From NCBI RefSeq assembly GCF_017826695.1, contig NZ_JAFFZW010000003.1:124001-188000 (forward strand): a DNA stretch of 64,000 bases. The letters run 5' to 3'. Below are positions 17,492-26,904 of this stretch, in pieces. The notes beneath the pieces are model-generated. The model had not been told where the DNA came from, ran no database searches, and saw only the letters and a list, made by a program, of their open reading frames with translations. Source of the DNA: Pseudomonas alliivorans (GTDB taxonomy: Bacteria; Pseudomonadota; Gammaproteobacteria; Pseudomonadales; Pseudomonadaceae). The first letter of the stretch is position 1; each line of letters opens with the position of its first letter. The translations under genes were made by a program, and so were the position numbers.

Positions 17492-19144
17492 TCATAACGA
17501 TTGTTCCACCGCGGTCTCGCTGGCAAGCGCGCCGGTATCGGATGTTTCCAGTACCGCGTAGGCGCTGCTGCAGAACAGTGAATTGAGGCGCTTCATGTCG
17601 GCGATCAGCTCCAGGTGCAATGAGCTGGTCTCGATGCTTTGCACGACTTTACGCTGCAAACGACTGACATGAGCATGCGCCAGGCGCCGTTCCTGCGCCC
17701 GAAAACGACGTTTTTCACGCAACAGTTGGCGAGCGCTTTCTTCGTCACCGCTGAGAAATACCGACAGCCCCAGACGCAGGTTCGACTGCAGCTGGATATG
17801 CAGGTCGGCCAGTTCTTCCAGCCCGACTTCCGAGAACGAGCGACGCTGCGAGGTCTTCTGCTGCTGGATCTTGCGCAGCATGCGCTCGATCAGACCGGCG
17901 GCCAGCTCCAGGTTGATTGTCAGCTCGATGATCTCTGCCCAGCGACGATTGTCGTGCTCGCCCAGCTCTTCACGCGGCATCTGTGCCAGATAAAGCTTGA
18001 TCGCGTTGTAGAGCGCTTCCACATCATCGTTGAGACGCCGCACTTCCTGCGTGACGGCAGTCTGTGTCCCGCGCAGCACGGCCAGCATCGAGCCAAGCAT
18101 GCTTTCGATCAGATCACCCATGCGCAGGGTTTCACGTACGGCATTGGCCAGCGCCAGGCTGGGTGTTGCCAGTGCCGTAAGGTCCAGATGGCGCGGTTTG
18201 GCCAGGCCGCCGACTTCGTTCTGCTGTGGCAGCAATGCGGTGCACAGGCGTGCCATCGGGCCGACGGTGGGCAGCATGATCAGGCAGCGCGCGGTGTTGT
18301 AGATCAGGTGGAAGCCAATGACCAGTTCCTGAGGGCTGAAGCCCAGCGTGTCGATCCAGGCGACCAGGGGATCAAGCACCGGAATGATCAGCAGCAGGCC
18401 CAGCAGCTTGTACAGCAGACTGCCCAGTGCAACCTGTCGACCTGCCACGTTCTGCATGCTGGTGCTCAGGAACGCCAGCAGGCCGCTGCCGATGTTGGCA
18501 CCGATCACCAGACCGATGGCCACGGGCAACCCGATGATTTCTGCGCCCGCCAGGGTGGCGGTCAGCAGCACGGCCGCGAGGCTTGAGTACGAGATCAGGG
18601 CAAACATCGCACCGACCAGCGCATCCAGCAGCAGATCGCCCGTCAATGAAGCGAACAACACCTTCACGCCGGCTGCCTGAGTGATCGGGGCGGCCGCCTC
18701 GACAATCAATTGCAGCGCCAGCACGATCAGGCCCAGGCCGATACCGACGCGACCGAGTTGCCCCGCCCGGGTCTGCTTGCGCGATAGAAAGAACACCACG
18801 CCGAGGAAAATCAGCAGCGGCGACAGCCAGGATAGATCGAAGGTCAGCACCCGCGACATCAGCGCGGTACCCACATCGGCACCGAGCATGATGACCAGCG
18901 CGGGTGTCAGCGTCATCAGACCCTGGCCCACGAACGAGGTCACCAGCATTGCCGTGGCATTGCTGCTCTGCACCATGGCGGTCACAAGAATACCGGCGAT
19001 GAAGGCCAGCGGGCGTTTGGACATGTTCTGGCTGAGTACGCGCCGCAATTGCGCGCCATAAACACGAAGGATGCCAGTGCGCACGATGTGCGTGCCCCAG
19101 ATCAGCAGGGCTACGGCGGATAGCAAATCGAGCAGGGTCAGCAT
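17492..19144 (-). CDS. Na/Pi cotransporter family protein with PhoU-like domain
   Basis: A 550-residue protein. The N-terminal about 310 residues hold two inverted Na/Pi cotransporter repeats, with the QSSNATA motif in the first (VQSSNATAMLVTS) and a SYSSLAAVLL counterpart in the second. From about residue 340 to the end is a helical PhoU-like cytoplasmic domain. Such proteins (NptA/YjbB type) move phosphate with sodium, often as an exporter in bacteria. It lies 57 bp upstream of the M16 gene on the same strand and may be transcribed with it. Confidence 0.88.
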   Translation of the reverse strand: MLTLLDLLSAVALLIWGTHIVRTGILRVYGAQLRRVLSQNMSKRPLAFIAGILVTAMVQSSNATAMLVTSFVGQGLMTLTPALVIMLGADVGTALMSRVLTFDLSWLSPLLIFLGVVFFLSRKQTRAGQLGRVGIGLGLIVLALQLIVEAAAPITQAAGVKVLFASLTGDLLLDALVGAMFALISYSSLAAVLLTATLAGAEIIGLPVAIGLVIGANIGSGLLAFLSTSMQNVAGRQVALGSLLYKLLGLLLIIPVLDPLVAWIDTLGFSPQELVIGFHLIYNTARCLIMLPTVGPMARLCTALLPQQNEVGGLAKPRHLDLTALATPSLALANAVRETLRMGDLIESMLGSMLAVLRGTQTAVTQEVRRLNDDVEALYNAIKLYLAQMPREELGEHDNRRWAEIIELTINLELAAGLIERMLRKIQQQKTSQRRSFSEVGLEELADLHIQLQSNLRLGLSVFLSGDEESARQLLREKRRFRAQERRLAHAHVSRLQRKVVQSIETSSLHLELIADMKRLNSLFCSSAYAVLETSDTGALASETAVEQSL

Positions 19145-19359
19145 ACTGATAGCCCCTGAGGTTTGCCCATACAGGCATTGGATTGAAAGGTGCAGCGTGT
19201 AGCGAGCGGGGAAGTGTTTTGTAACGCTCTACTAAGCTTTAGTCGGCCTTGGGCCTTGGCGCCAGCATCGCACAGGCTTGGTTTCATTGAAATAAAAGTG
19301 TCATAAATCACATCCTTACTGGTCGTTCATGACGATCAGGCATCCCGTACCCAGCGGCA

Positions 19360-20079
19360 TCACTTCTTTACTGCCCGTGCCATACGCATTCTGATGTTGA
19401 TGGTCTCCACCACCAGCGAAAACGCCATCGCGAAATACACATAGCCCTTGGGCATGTGCACGTCGAACGCGTCCGCGATCAGGACGGTGCCGACCAGGAT
19501 CAGAAAGGACAGTGCGAGCATCTTCAACGACGGATGCCGGTTGATGAAGTCGCTGATGGTGCCGGAGCACAGCATCATGACCAGTACTGCCGTGACGATG
19601 GCCGCAATCATGACCGGGATATCGGACACCATGCCTACGGCGGTGATGACCGAGTCCAGTGAGAAAACGATGTCGAGGATGGCGATCTGAATGATCGTGT
19701 AGAAGAACTGCCCGTTGCCGCTTTTGGGCTGTGCGCCCTCTTCTTCACCTTCCAGCCCGTGATAGATCTCCTGCGAGCTTTTCCAGAGCAGAAACAGTCC
19801 GCCAAAAAACAGAATCAGATCACGCCCGGAAAAGCCTTTGCCCATCACCGAAAACAGATCGCTGGTCAGGCGCATGACCCAGGTGATGGAGAGCAACAGC
19901 AGGATCCGCGTCACCATCGCCAGCGCCAGCCCGACGATCCGGGTGCGTGGCTGCATCGCCTCGGGCATGTGCCCGACGAGGATGGAAATCATGATGATGT
20001 TGTCGATGCCCAGAACGATTTCCAGGGCAGTGAGGGTAAAAAATGCAGCCCAGATCTCGGGGTTGGTCAGCCATTCCAT
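19360..20079 (-). CDS. TerC family integral membrane protein
   Basis: A 239-residue protein with seven predicted TM segments and the two TerC acidic repeats (LEIVLGIDNIIMIS near residue 18 and LDIVFSLDSVITAVG near 130). These line an ion path thought to carry Mn or other cations, or to support metal loading of exported proteins. The start at MEWLTNPE is preferred: an upstream ATG in frame lies in the terminator of the citrate transporter gene, and GAGAA precedes this one. It may be expressed by readthrough or from a promoter inside the upstream gene. Confidence 0.88.
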   Translation of the reverse strand: MEWLTNPEIWAAFFTLTALEIVLGIDNIIMISILVGHMPEAMQPRTRIVGLALAMVTRILLLLSITWVMRLTSDLFSVMGKGFSGRDLILFFGGLFLLWKSSQEIYHGLEGEEEGAQPKSGNGQFFYTIIQIAILDIVFSLDSVITAVGMVSDIPVMIAAIVTAVLVMMLCSGTISDFINRHPSLKMLALSFLILVGTVLIADAFDVHMPKGYVYFAMAFSLVVETINIRMRMARAVKK

Positions 20080-20095
20080 GGGGGTTCTCAAAATG

Positions 20096-20132
20096 AAAAA
20101 GCCCGCCATCAACCGTCGGGTCGATGGCGGGC
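20096..20132 (-). terminator. Rho-independent terminator of the CitMHS gene
   Basis: Perfect 10-bp arms (20101-20110 and 20123-20132) with a U run on the minus strand (20096-20100). It ends only 16 bp before the TerC start codon. Confidence 0.87.
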
Positions 20133-20148
20133 CGATGACAGTCTGAGG

Positions 20149-21456
20149 TTATAGACTGCTGTAGAGCGGGAAAATCCCCATGGCCAGCGCTGCAACCAGA
20201 ATGCACATGCACACCAGGATCGCCCACTTCAGGGTGAAACGCTGGTGGTCGCCGAACTCGATACCGGCCAGTGCCACCAGCAGGTAAGTCGAAGGCACCA
20301 GCGGGCTGAGCAGGTGAACCGGCTGGCCGACGATGGAGGCACGAGCCATTTCCACCGGGCTGATGCCGTAGTGGGCAGCGGCTTCCGACAGCACTGGCAG
20401 GACGCCGTAGTAGAACGCATCGTTGGACATGAAGAAGGTGAACGGCATGCTCACCAGCGCAGTGATGACCGCCAGGTACGGGCCCAGTGCGTCCGGGATA
20501 ACAGCCAGCAGGCTTTTGGACATGGCATCGACCATGCCGGTGCCCGACAGAATGCCGGTGAAGATACCCGCAGCGAAGATCAGGCCGACCACGGCCAGGA
20601 CGCTGCCGGCGTGAGCCGAAACGCGATCCTTCTGATCCTGCAGGTTCGGGTAGTTGATGATCATGGCGATACTGAACGCAATCATGAACAGCACCGGCAG
20701 CGGCAGCAGACCCATGATCAGGGCGACCATCAATACCAGCGTCAGGCCGCCGTTGAACCAGATCAGTTTCGGGCGACGGGCATCCGGGAACTGCGAAACA
20801 CTGATTTCACTGTGATCGACTTCGTCGCCTTTCAGGTGCAGTTCACCCAGACGGGCGCGCTCACGTTTGCCGTAGAAGTAGGCAATCGCCAGGATCGCCA
20901 CCACGCCAGCCAGCATTGCAGGAATCATCGGGACGAAAATGTCCGATGCATCCACATGCAGGGCGCTGGCCGCACGAGCGGTCGGGCCGCCCCACGGGGT
21001 CATGTTCATCACGCCACCGGCCAGAATGATCAGGCCTGCCATGATCCGCGGGCTCATGCCGACGCGGCTGTACAGCGGCAGCATGGCGGCAACGCAGATC
21101 ATGTAGGTGGTTGCACCGTCACCGTCCAGCGAGACCACCAGTGCCAGCACAGCGGTACCGACCGAGATGCGCATCGGGTCGCCTTTCACCATTTTCAGGA
21201 TCTTGCGCACGGCCGGGTCGAACAGGCCGGAGTCGATCATCAGCGCGAAGTACAGAATGGCGAACATCAGCATCACGCCGGTCGGCGCCAGCTTGGTAAT
21301 ACCGGCCAGCATCATCGGGCCGATCTGCGACGCGAAGCCGCCGAACAGGGCAAAGATGATCGGGACCAGAATCAAGGCGATCAGCGCGGTCAGACGCTTG
21401 CTCATGATCAGGTACATGAACGCAATGACCATGGCAAAGCCAAGGAAAGTCAGCAT
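20149..21456 (-). CDS. CitMHS family citrate transporter (CitA-like)
   Basis: A 435-residue transporter with about twelve TM segments and the CitMHS signature SLDGDGATTYMICVAAMLP (about residues 108-126) plus PWGGPTARAASAL. It imports citrate, usually as a metal-citrate complex, with protons. GGAG precedes the ATG. It is a single-gene unit ending in a strong terminator. P. aeruginosa PA5476 (citrate transporter) is recalled as the counterpart, near gltP and the SpmAB gene. No regulator of the CitB or TctDE type is adjacent. Confidence 0.9.
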   Translation of the reverse strand: MLTFLGFAMVIAFMYLIMSKRLTALIALILVPIIFALFGGFASQIGPMMLAGITKLAPTGVMLMFAILYFALMIDSGLFDPAVRKILKMVKGDPMRISVGTAVLALVVSLDGDGATTYMICVAAMLPLYSRVGMSPRIMAGLIILAGGVMNMTPWGGPTARAASALHVDASDIFVPMIPAMLAGVVAILAIAYFYGKRERARLGELHLKGDEVDHSEISVSQFPDARRPKLIWFNGGLTLVLMVALIMGLLPLPVLFMIAFSIAMIINYPNLQDQKDRVSAHAGSVLAVVGLIFAAGIFTGILSGTGMVDAMSKSLLAVIPDALGPYLAVITALVSMPFTFFMSNDAFYYGVLPVLSEAAAHYGISPVEMARASIVGQPVHLLSPLVPSTYLLVALAGIEFGDHQRFTLKWAILVCMCILVAALAMGIFPLYSSL

Positions 21457-21778
21457 GGGAATACTCCAGACGTAATACGGCTACAGAACGATGGAAACGA
21501 ACGAGTCAGCTCAGTAGGAGCGGTACGTGGAGAGGGGGCGCAAGAAGGGTACGGATCGGAAAGTCAGCAAGCATTGCAATCACCATTATTGTTGTTAATT
21601 GGGCCAGGGAACGCGTGGAGCGACACCCAGGCTGGCCGGTCTTTATGCCGGAAGTGAGGCGATGCTAATTGCGCAAGCTTTCACCGACCTTTCAATCCGT
21701 GTTTGTGGTCACATTATTAAATGTTAGCGCTCACTTTATGGCGACACGCTTATCGACGCACAACAGGGAGATGCGCTC
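21457..21778. other. Intergenic region between citrate transporter and GFA genes
   Basis: 322 bp between divergent genes, so it should carry both promoters. Apart from a somewhat AT-rich part (21575-21600 and 21710-21740) I see no defined site, small gene or hairpin. Confidence 0.5.
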
Positions 21779-22180
21779 ATGAGCCAGATTCACAGCGGCG
21801 GCTGCCATTGCGGCAACCTGCGTTACCAGTTCGATGCGCCCCTGCAGGACATCGCCCATTGTCACTGCTCCATTTGCAGGCGAACGTCCGGCGGGACGGT
21901 CATGACCTGGATCACGGTACCGCTGACGTCCTTCCAGTGGCTGGCGGGCAGCCCGGCGACCTACGACTCGGGCCCGACCTGCATTCGCTACTTCTGCGGC
22001 AACTGCGGAGCTCACGCAGCGTTGTTCACCCGCAACAGCCCGCAGGAGATCGACGTGGTCATCGCCACGCTCGATCACCCGGAACTGGCGGCGCCGGCGC
22101 GGCACATCTTCATCGAAAACCGATTGCCGTGGCTGCACCTGGACGAGCACTTGCCGAGGCGGGAGGGAGAGTCGGATTGA
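21779..22180 (+). CDS. GFA/CENP-V zinc domain protein
   Basis: A 133-residue protein with the full set of cysteine ligands of the GFA family: GGCHCGNLRY at the N-terminus, HCHCSICRRTSGG near residue 25 and YFCGNCGAH near 75. The fold binds two zinc ions and was named after glutathione-dependent formaldehyde-activating enzyme, but most bacterial members have no proven reaction. No glutathione or formaldehyde genes are nearby. It is a lone gene beside a type B repeat, at what seems to be a junction between two conserved blocks, so it may be a later insertion. Confidence 0.85.
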   Translation: MSQIHSGGCHCGNLRYQFDAPLQDIAHCHCSICRRTSGGTVMTWITVPLTSFQWLAGSPATYDSGPTCIRYFCGNCGAHAALFTRNSPQEIDVVIATLDHPELAAPARHIFIENRLPWLHLDEHLPRREGESD

Positions 22181-22199
22181 GTTCGTGTTGCTCGCCGCC

Positions 22200-22309
22200 C
22201 GTTCCCACGCGCTGCGTGGTAACGCCGCCGAGGACGCGTCGCGTCCGCTCTCGAATGTGACGCGGAGCGTCACGGGATGCATGCCCACGCGAAGCGATGG
22301 GCACGATCA
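22200..22309. repeat. Dispersed palindromic repeat, type B (full copy)
   Basis: It runs from CGTTCCCACGCG to GGGCACGATCA and contains an inner perfect palindrome, GTGACGCGGAGCGTCAC. It fills the gap between the GFA gene and the stop of the convergent HDOD gene. Related copies are at 13381, 45213/45369 and 50365. Confidence 0.8.
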
Positions 22310-22317
22310 GTGTGGGC

Positions 22318-23715
22318 TTACTGGCTGAACTGAGACGCCAGTTCGCGCAGCAGCACTTCGGCTTCCAGCACCTTCTTGACGGACTCGTTGGCTTTTTCGC
22401 GGGTCAGGCCAAGACGCTCGAACAATTCGTCCGGAATCTCTTGCTGCGGGCCTGCGCCGATGCCGTTGGCGCGCAGCAGGCGCACGGCCAGAAACACCAG
22501 GTTGGCGTAGGCGTGATGCTCGCCCGCGTAATGCGGATCATGCTGGAAGCGCAGCGCAGTGGCGAGTTCGTCCGGCATGTCCCAATAGCGCATCAGCCAG
22601 GCACCGATTTGCTCACGGCTGATACCGAGCAGATGGTGCTCGATGTAGCTGTGGTGCAGGTGCGGGTTCACTTCCAACTGACGGCAGATCAGCGTGAAAT
22701 GCGGCGGAAACACGTGAGCGAGCAGCAAGTAGCCGAAATTGTGCAGCAGACCGGCCAGATACGTCAGGCCGCCTTCAGGTCGTTTGGCGCGCGGGATGGC
22801 GCGGGTCAGACCTTCGATCACGGCTGCGGTGTAGATCGACTGCTGCCAGTAAGGGGTGGTCTGCTGCGGTTGATCCTTGGGCAGGCTCAGGGTTTTGCCC
22901 AGCGCGAGGCCCAGTGCCAGGTTGATCACCAGATCGAAACCCAGCACGCGCACAATGGCGTCTTCCACCGAGCGAATCCTGCCGGTCGAGGCGTAGTAAG
23001 GCGACGCAGCCCAGCTGACGACCTGTGCCGCCAGCGCAGGGTCGGTTTCGACCACGCCGGTGATGTCGTCAATGGTCGCATCGGGATCGACCCGCAGCTT
23101 GATGATCTTCTGCGCAGTGCCTGCCAGCGGCGGAATTTCCAGTGTCGCTTCCAGGCGTTGCTGGATGCGGCGCGCCGTGAAGTGAGTCATGGCTGTGGTG
23201 ATTTCTTTCCGGTCATCGTCAGGACGATCAAGGTTGGGATGAATCGCGCTGACAGGCTGCCCGAAAACGGCGGCGCTGGCTTTGCTGAGCATACCCTTGA
23301 AGTCTTCGCTGTTGATTTCCAGTAACACACCCGGTTCGCCCGAACCGACCAACAGTGAGGGCTCCTGCAGCAGGCGCTCATCGTAAAGGCAGGGGGAACT
23401 GGTGAGCGCGGGCAGGCCCGGCAGCACATGCAGGCTGTGTTTGGCCAGCATACGCAACAGCCGCTCGTGTGGGACGGCGGTCAATTGTCGACCCGTCAGC
23501 TCGGTAATCCGGCTGAGGTCCAACAGCTGACTTTGCGGAAACAGGATAAGAAGAGCGCCTACGGCGTCTTCAACCAGGACGGCCTGAACTTTCCGCGCCG
23601 GTTGCAGGTTTTTGTCATCGACGACTTCGTTGTAGCTGATCGCCAATTTTTCAAGCAACTGCCGGATAACCGACGGGGCGTGATGCGAATCATCGACGTG
23701 AGCAACTTCTGTCAT
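22318..23715 (-). CDS. YbaK-like domain fused to HDOD domain
   Basis: A 465-residue soluble protein. About residues 10-150 resemble the YbaK/ProRS-associated aminoacyl-tRNA deacylase fold, and about 195-400 are an HDOD domain (IPPLAGTAQKI, then DPALAAQVVSWA and GLLHNFG). HDOD proteins lack HD phosphodiesterase activity and act as scaffolds in signalling, motility and chemotaxis-type pathways. Whether the N-terminal part still edits tRNA is unknown. It follows recG by 86 bp on the same strand. PA5346 in P. aeruginosa is recalled to have the same layout beside recG and oxyR. Confidence 0.8.
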   Translation of the reverse strand: MTEVAHVDDSHHAPSVIRQLLEKLAISYNEVVDDKNLQPARKVQAVLVEDAVGALLILFPQSQLLDLSRITELTGRQLTAVPHERLLRMLAKHSLHVLPGLPALTSSPCLYDERLLQEPSLLVGSGEPGVLLEINSEDFKGMLSKASAAVFGQPVSAIHPNLDRPDDDRKEITTAMTHFTARRIQQRLEATLEIPPLAGTAQKIIKLRVDPDATIDDITGVVETDPALAAQVVSWAASPYYASTGRIRSVEDAIVRVLGFDLVINLALGLALGKTLSLPKDQPQQTTPYWQQSIYTAAVIEGLTRAIPRAKRPEGGLTYLAGLLHNFGYLLLAHVFPPHFTLICRQLEVNPHLHHSYIEHHLLGISREQIGAWLMRYWDMPDELATALRFQHDPHYAGEHHAYANLVFLAVRLLRANGIGAGPQQEIPDELFERLGLTREKANESVKKVLEAEVLLRELASQFSQ

Positions 23716-23801
23716 GGTCTTTGTCCAAATTCCTACAGTGGCCGAAGTATAACCACCTTATTCAATTTGGGTCGCATGCGGTTTCCAAAGCGTAGCCTGC
23801 A

Positions 23802-25877
23802 TCACACCTGGCCATACTGCTGGCCATGACGCAGCCAGCGTTCCAGTAACGGACTCACATGCTGGGGCCAGCGCTCAAGCAGGGCTTGGGCTGCGTCGCG
23901 AACGGCGGGTAGCAGATCGGCGTCGCGCATCAGGTCGGCGACCTTGAATTGCAGCAGGCCCGTTTGTCGGGTTCCAAGCATCTCGCCTGGGCCGCGCAGC
24001 TCCAGATCCTTTTCGGCGATCACAAAACCGTCGTTGGTTTCGCGCATGATCGCCAGTCGCTGGCGACCGATTTGCGACAGCGGCGGATGGTAAAGCAGCA
24101 CGCAGTGGCTGACAGCGCTGCCCCGACCGACTCGACCCCGTAGCTGGTGAAGCTGGGCAAGTCCCAGGCGCTCGGGGTTCTCGATGATCATCAGACTGGA
24201 ATTGGGTACATCGACGCCCACCTCGATCACCGTGGTCGCCACCAGCAATTGCAAGGCGCCCTGTTTGAACTCGGCCATGATCGCGGCTTTCTCGACAGGC
24301 TTCATGCGCCCGTGGATAAGCCCGACACGCAACTCGCCCAGCGCGCTGCTCAATTCTTCGAACGACGTTTCGGCAGCCTTGCAGGTCAGCTCTTCCGACT
24401 CTTCGATCAGCGTGCATACCCAATAGGCCTGCCGCCCCTCCGCACAGGCGGACCGCACCCGCTCGATCACTTCCATCCGGCGGCTGTCGGCGACCAGCAC
24501 GGTGTTGACCGGTGTGCGGCCTGGTGGCAGCTCGTCGAGAATGGACGTGTCCAGGTCTGCATAGGCACTCATGGCCAGTGTGCGGGGAATCGGTGTGGCC
24601 GTCATGATCAACTGGTGAGGACACATCAGGCCGCCCACGCCTTTCTTGCGCAGCGCCAGACGCTGCTGAACGCCGAAGCGGTGTTGCTCATCGATGATGA
24701 CCAGCGCCAGGTTCTTGAACTGCACTTCGTCCTGAAACAGCGCGTGCGTGCCGACCACCATGGGTGTGCCGCTGGCGATCTGTTCAAGCGAGGTCACACG
24801 GGCTTTGCCCTTGAGCTTGCCCGCCAGCCACGCCACACCGATGCCCAGCGGTTCAAGCCAGCGCTGAAAGTTGATGTAGTGCTGCTCGGCGAGAATCTCG
24901 GTCGGTGCCATCAGTGCCACCTGATAACCGGCTTCCAGCGCCTGCAAGGCCGCGAGCGCCGCGACGACGGTCTTGCCCGAGCCAACGTCGCCTTGAATCA
25001 GACGCAGCATGGGTTCGGGCTGACTGAGGTCGTAGGCCACTTCCTTACCGACCCGCTGCTGCGCGCCGGTGGGCGGAAAGCCGAGGTTGGCAAGAAACTG
25101 CTTTGGCAGTTTCTTTGCCAACGGCAGGGCCGGGGCGCGTTGCGAGCGCAGGCTTTCGCGCAGCCTTTGTTGGGAGAGCTGGTGAGTCAGCAGTTCCTCG
25201 AACGCCAGACGATGCTGGGCCCAGTGATGCCCCAACGCCAGTTCGTCGACATCGGCGTCGGCTGGCGGGTGATGCAGGTAGCGAATCGCATCGTCCAGCG
25301 GGGCCAGTTGATAATCGCGGGCCAGCTCCTCCGGCAGCCAGTCCGGCAGGCTTTTGGGGCCTAGCATCGCCAGGCTCTGCTGACAGAGCTGGCGCAGACG
25401 CTGTTGCGTCAGGCCTTCGGTCGAGGGATAGATCGGCGTCAGGGTCTGTTCGACAGGCGCAGGCTCGTCGCCCGTTATCGCACGGTATTCGGGATGATAG
25501 ATTTCAAGGCCGGACGCGCCAGGGCGTGCTTCGCCGAAACAGCGCAGGTGGGTGCCGCGTTTCATGCCTTCTTTCTGGGCATTGCTGAAGTGATAGAAGC
25601 GAAGGCTGACGACCCCCGTGCCGTCGCCCAGACGCACCAGCAGGCTGCGACGTTTGCCCATCACGACATCGGCGCCGCTGACGATCCCTTCGATCACTGC
25701 GTCCTGGCCTGGCCGCAGCGCGCCGATAGGCACGACGCGAGTCCGATCCTGATAACGCAACGGCAGATGAAACAGCACATCCTGCAGGTTTTCCAGACCG
25801 ACCTTTGCCAGCTTTTCAGCCATGGCCTCGCCGACGCCCTTGAGCGCGGTGACCGAGACTTTGGAAAGCTCGCTCAT
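23802..25877 (-). CDS. recG: ATP-dependent DNA helicase RecG
   Basis: A 691-residue superfamily 2 helicase that reverses stalled replication forks and branch-migrates recombination intermediates. An N-terminal wedge/OB domain (about residues 55-150) precedes helicase motifs: Walker A GDVGSGKT, DEQHRFG (motif II), TATPIPRTL (motif III) and QLRGRVGRG (motif VI). The length is normal for the family. The start at MSELSKV is supported by AGGAAG 5 bp upstream; the frame extends 16 codons further into the oxyR end without conservation. It lies 11 bp after the oxyR stop, so oxyR-recG is one operon. Confidence 0.96.
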   Translation of the reverse strand: MSELSKVSVTALKGVGEAMAEKLAKVGLENLQDVLFHLPLRYQDRTRVVPIGALRPGQDAVIEGIVSGADVVMGKRRSLLVRLGDGTGVVSLRFYHFSNAQKEGMKRGTHLRCFGEARPGASGLEIYHPEYRAITGDEPAPVEQTLTPIYPSTEGLTQQRLRQLCQQSLAMLGPKSLPDWLPEELARDYQLAPLDDAIRYLHHPPADADVDELALGHHWAQHRLAFEELLTHQLSQQRLRESLRSQRAPALPLAKKLPKQFLANLGFPPTGAQQRVGKEVAYDLSQPEPMLRLIQGDVGSGKTVVAALAALQALEAGYQVALMAPTEILAEQHYINFQRWLEPLGIGVAWLAGKLKGKARVTSLEQIASGTPMVVGTHALFQDEVQFKNLALVIIDEQHRFGVQQRLALRKKGVGGLMCPHQLIMTATPIPRTLAMSAYADLDTSILDELPPGRTPVNTVLVADSRRMEVIERVRSACAEGRQAYWVCTLIEESEELTCKAAETSFEELSSALGELRVGLIHGRMKPVEKAAIMAEFKQGALQLLVATTVIEVGVDVPNSSLMIIENPERLGLAQLHQLRGRVGRGSAVSHCVLLYHPPLSQIGRQRLAIMRETNDGFVIAEKDLELRGPGEMLGTRQTGLLQFKVADLMRDADLLPAVRDAAQALLERWPQHVSPLLERWLRHGQQYGQV

Positions 25878-25888
25878 TTTCTTCCTGC

Positions 25889-26812
25889 CTAGCTCGCTTC
25901 TGTCTTGGGGCGTGCCACTGAACACAGGCGCACGGAGTCAGCGAGAATCTCGATAGCCTTGGGCCTTGGGAAGCTTGCACGCCAGGCGATGGCAACCGTG
26001 CGGAATGGTACGGGTGGCGTCAGCGGGCGTACTTCGATCACGCCGGGCGCGTAGTGGTGACTGTCGACTGCCGACAACGGCAGGATCGAAATCCCCAGTC
26101 CTGACGCGACCATGTGGCGGATGGTCTCCAGCGAACTGGATTCCACGGTGGTGTGCCTGGCGCCCTCGCTGCCTTTGGTCAGTGTAGGGCACGCTTCCAG
26201 AACCTGATCGCGGAAGCAGTGGCCTTCACCCAGCAACAGCAGGCTCTTGTCATTCAGGGCCGAAGCGTCGATGGTCTCTTTCTGAGTCCATGGGTGGTCG
26301 GCGGGCATCAGGACAGAGAAAGGCTCGTCATACAGAGGCAGGGTCAGTACGTCGGCTTCGTTGAACGGCAGCGCGATGATGACCGCATCCAGCTCACCGT
26401 TGCGCAGCTTGTCGCGCAGCACGTGAGTGAAGTTTTCCTCGATGTACAACGGCATCTGCGGGGCAACGCGATGCAGTTGCGGAATCAGGTGGGGAAACAG
26501 GTACGGACCGACGGTGTAGATGGCGCCGACTTTCAGCGGTGCGGTCAGCTGATTCTTGCCGGCCTGGGCCAGCTCGCGAATGCCTTGCGCCTGTTCAAGC
26601 ACCTTTTGCGCCTGAGCGACGATGCCTTCGCCGACCGGCGTCAGGCGCACGGCACTCTTGCTGCGCTCGAAAATCAGCACACCGAGTTCGTCTTCGAGTT
26701 TTTTGACACCCACTGACAGCGTAGGCTGGCTGACATGACAGCGTTCTGCGGCATGACCGAAGTGCTGTTCCTGAGCGAGCGTAACGATGTAGCGCAATTC
26801 TGTAAGAGTCAT
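25889..26812 (-). CDS. oxyR: Hydrogen peroxide sensor-regulator OxyR
   Basis: A 307-residue LysR-type regulator. The N-terminal winged helix-turn-helix (residues 1-60, LAQEQHFGHAAERCHVSQPTL) is followed by a LysR substrate domain. The redox pair falls at exactly Cys199 and Cys208 (GEGHCF and LEACPT), the positions that form the H2O2-sensing disulfide in the E. coli protein. It activates catalase and alkyl hydroperoxide reductase genes. It is cotranscribed with recG downstream, as is known in Pseudomonas, linking peroxide stress to DNA repair. Confidence 0.96.
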   Translation of the reverse strand: MTLTELRYIVTLAQEQHFGHAAERCHVSQPTLSVGVKKLEDELGVLIFERSKSAVRLTPVGEGIVAQAQKVLEQAQGIRELAQAGKNQLTAPLKVGAIYTVGPYLFPHLIPQLHRVAPQMPLYIEENFTHVLRDKLRNGELDAVIIALPFNEADVLTLPLYDEPFSVLMPADHPWTQKETIDASALNDKSLLLLGEGHCFRDQVLEACPTLTKGSEGARHTTVESSSLETIRHMVASGLGISILPLSAVDSHHYAPGVIEVRPLTPPVPFRTVAIAWRASFPRPKAIEILADSVRLCSVARPKTEAS

Positions 26813-26904
26813 AACGTGCGTCCATGAAGTTGCGGCCCCAGCATAGCGGGTGCAATCGATAGACGCACGTTATCAGAGGCACTCTTGAGTAACAAAAGTG
26901 CGAT

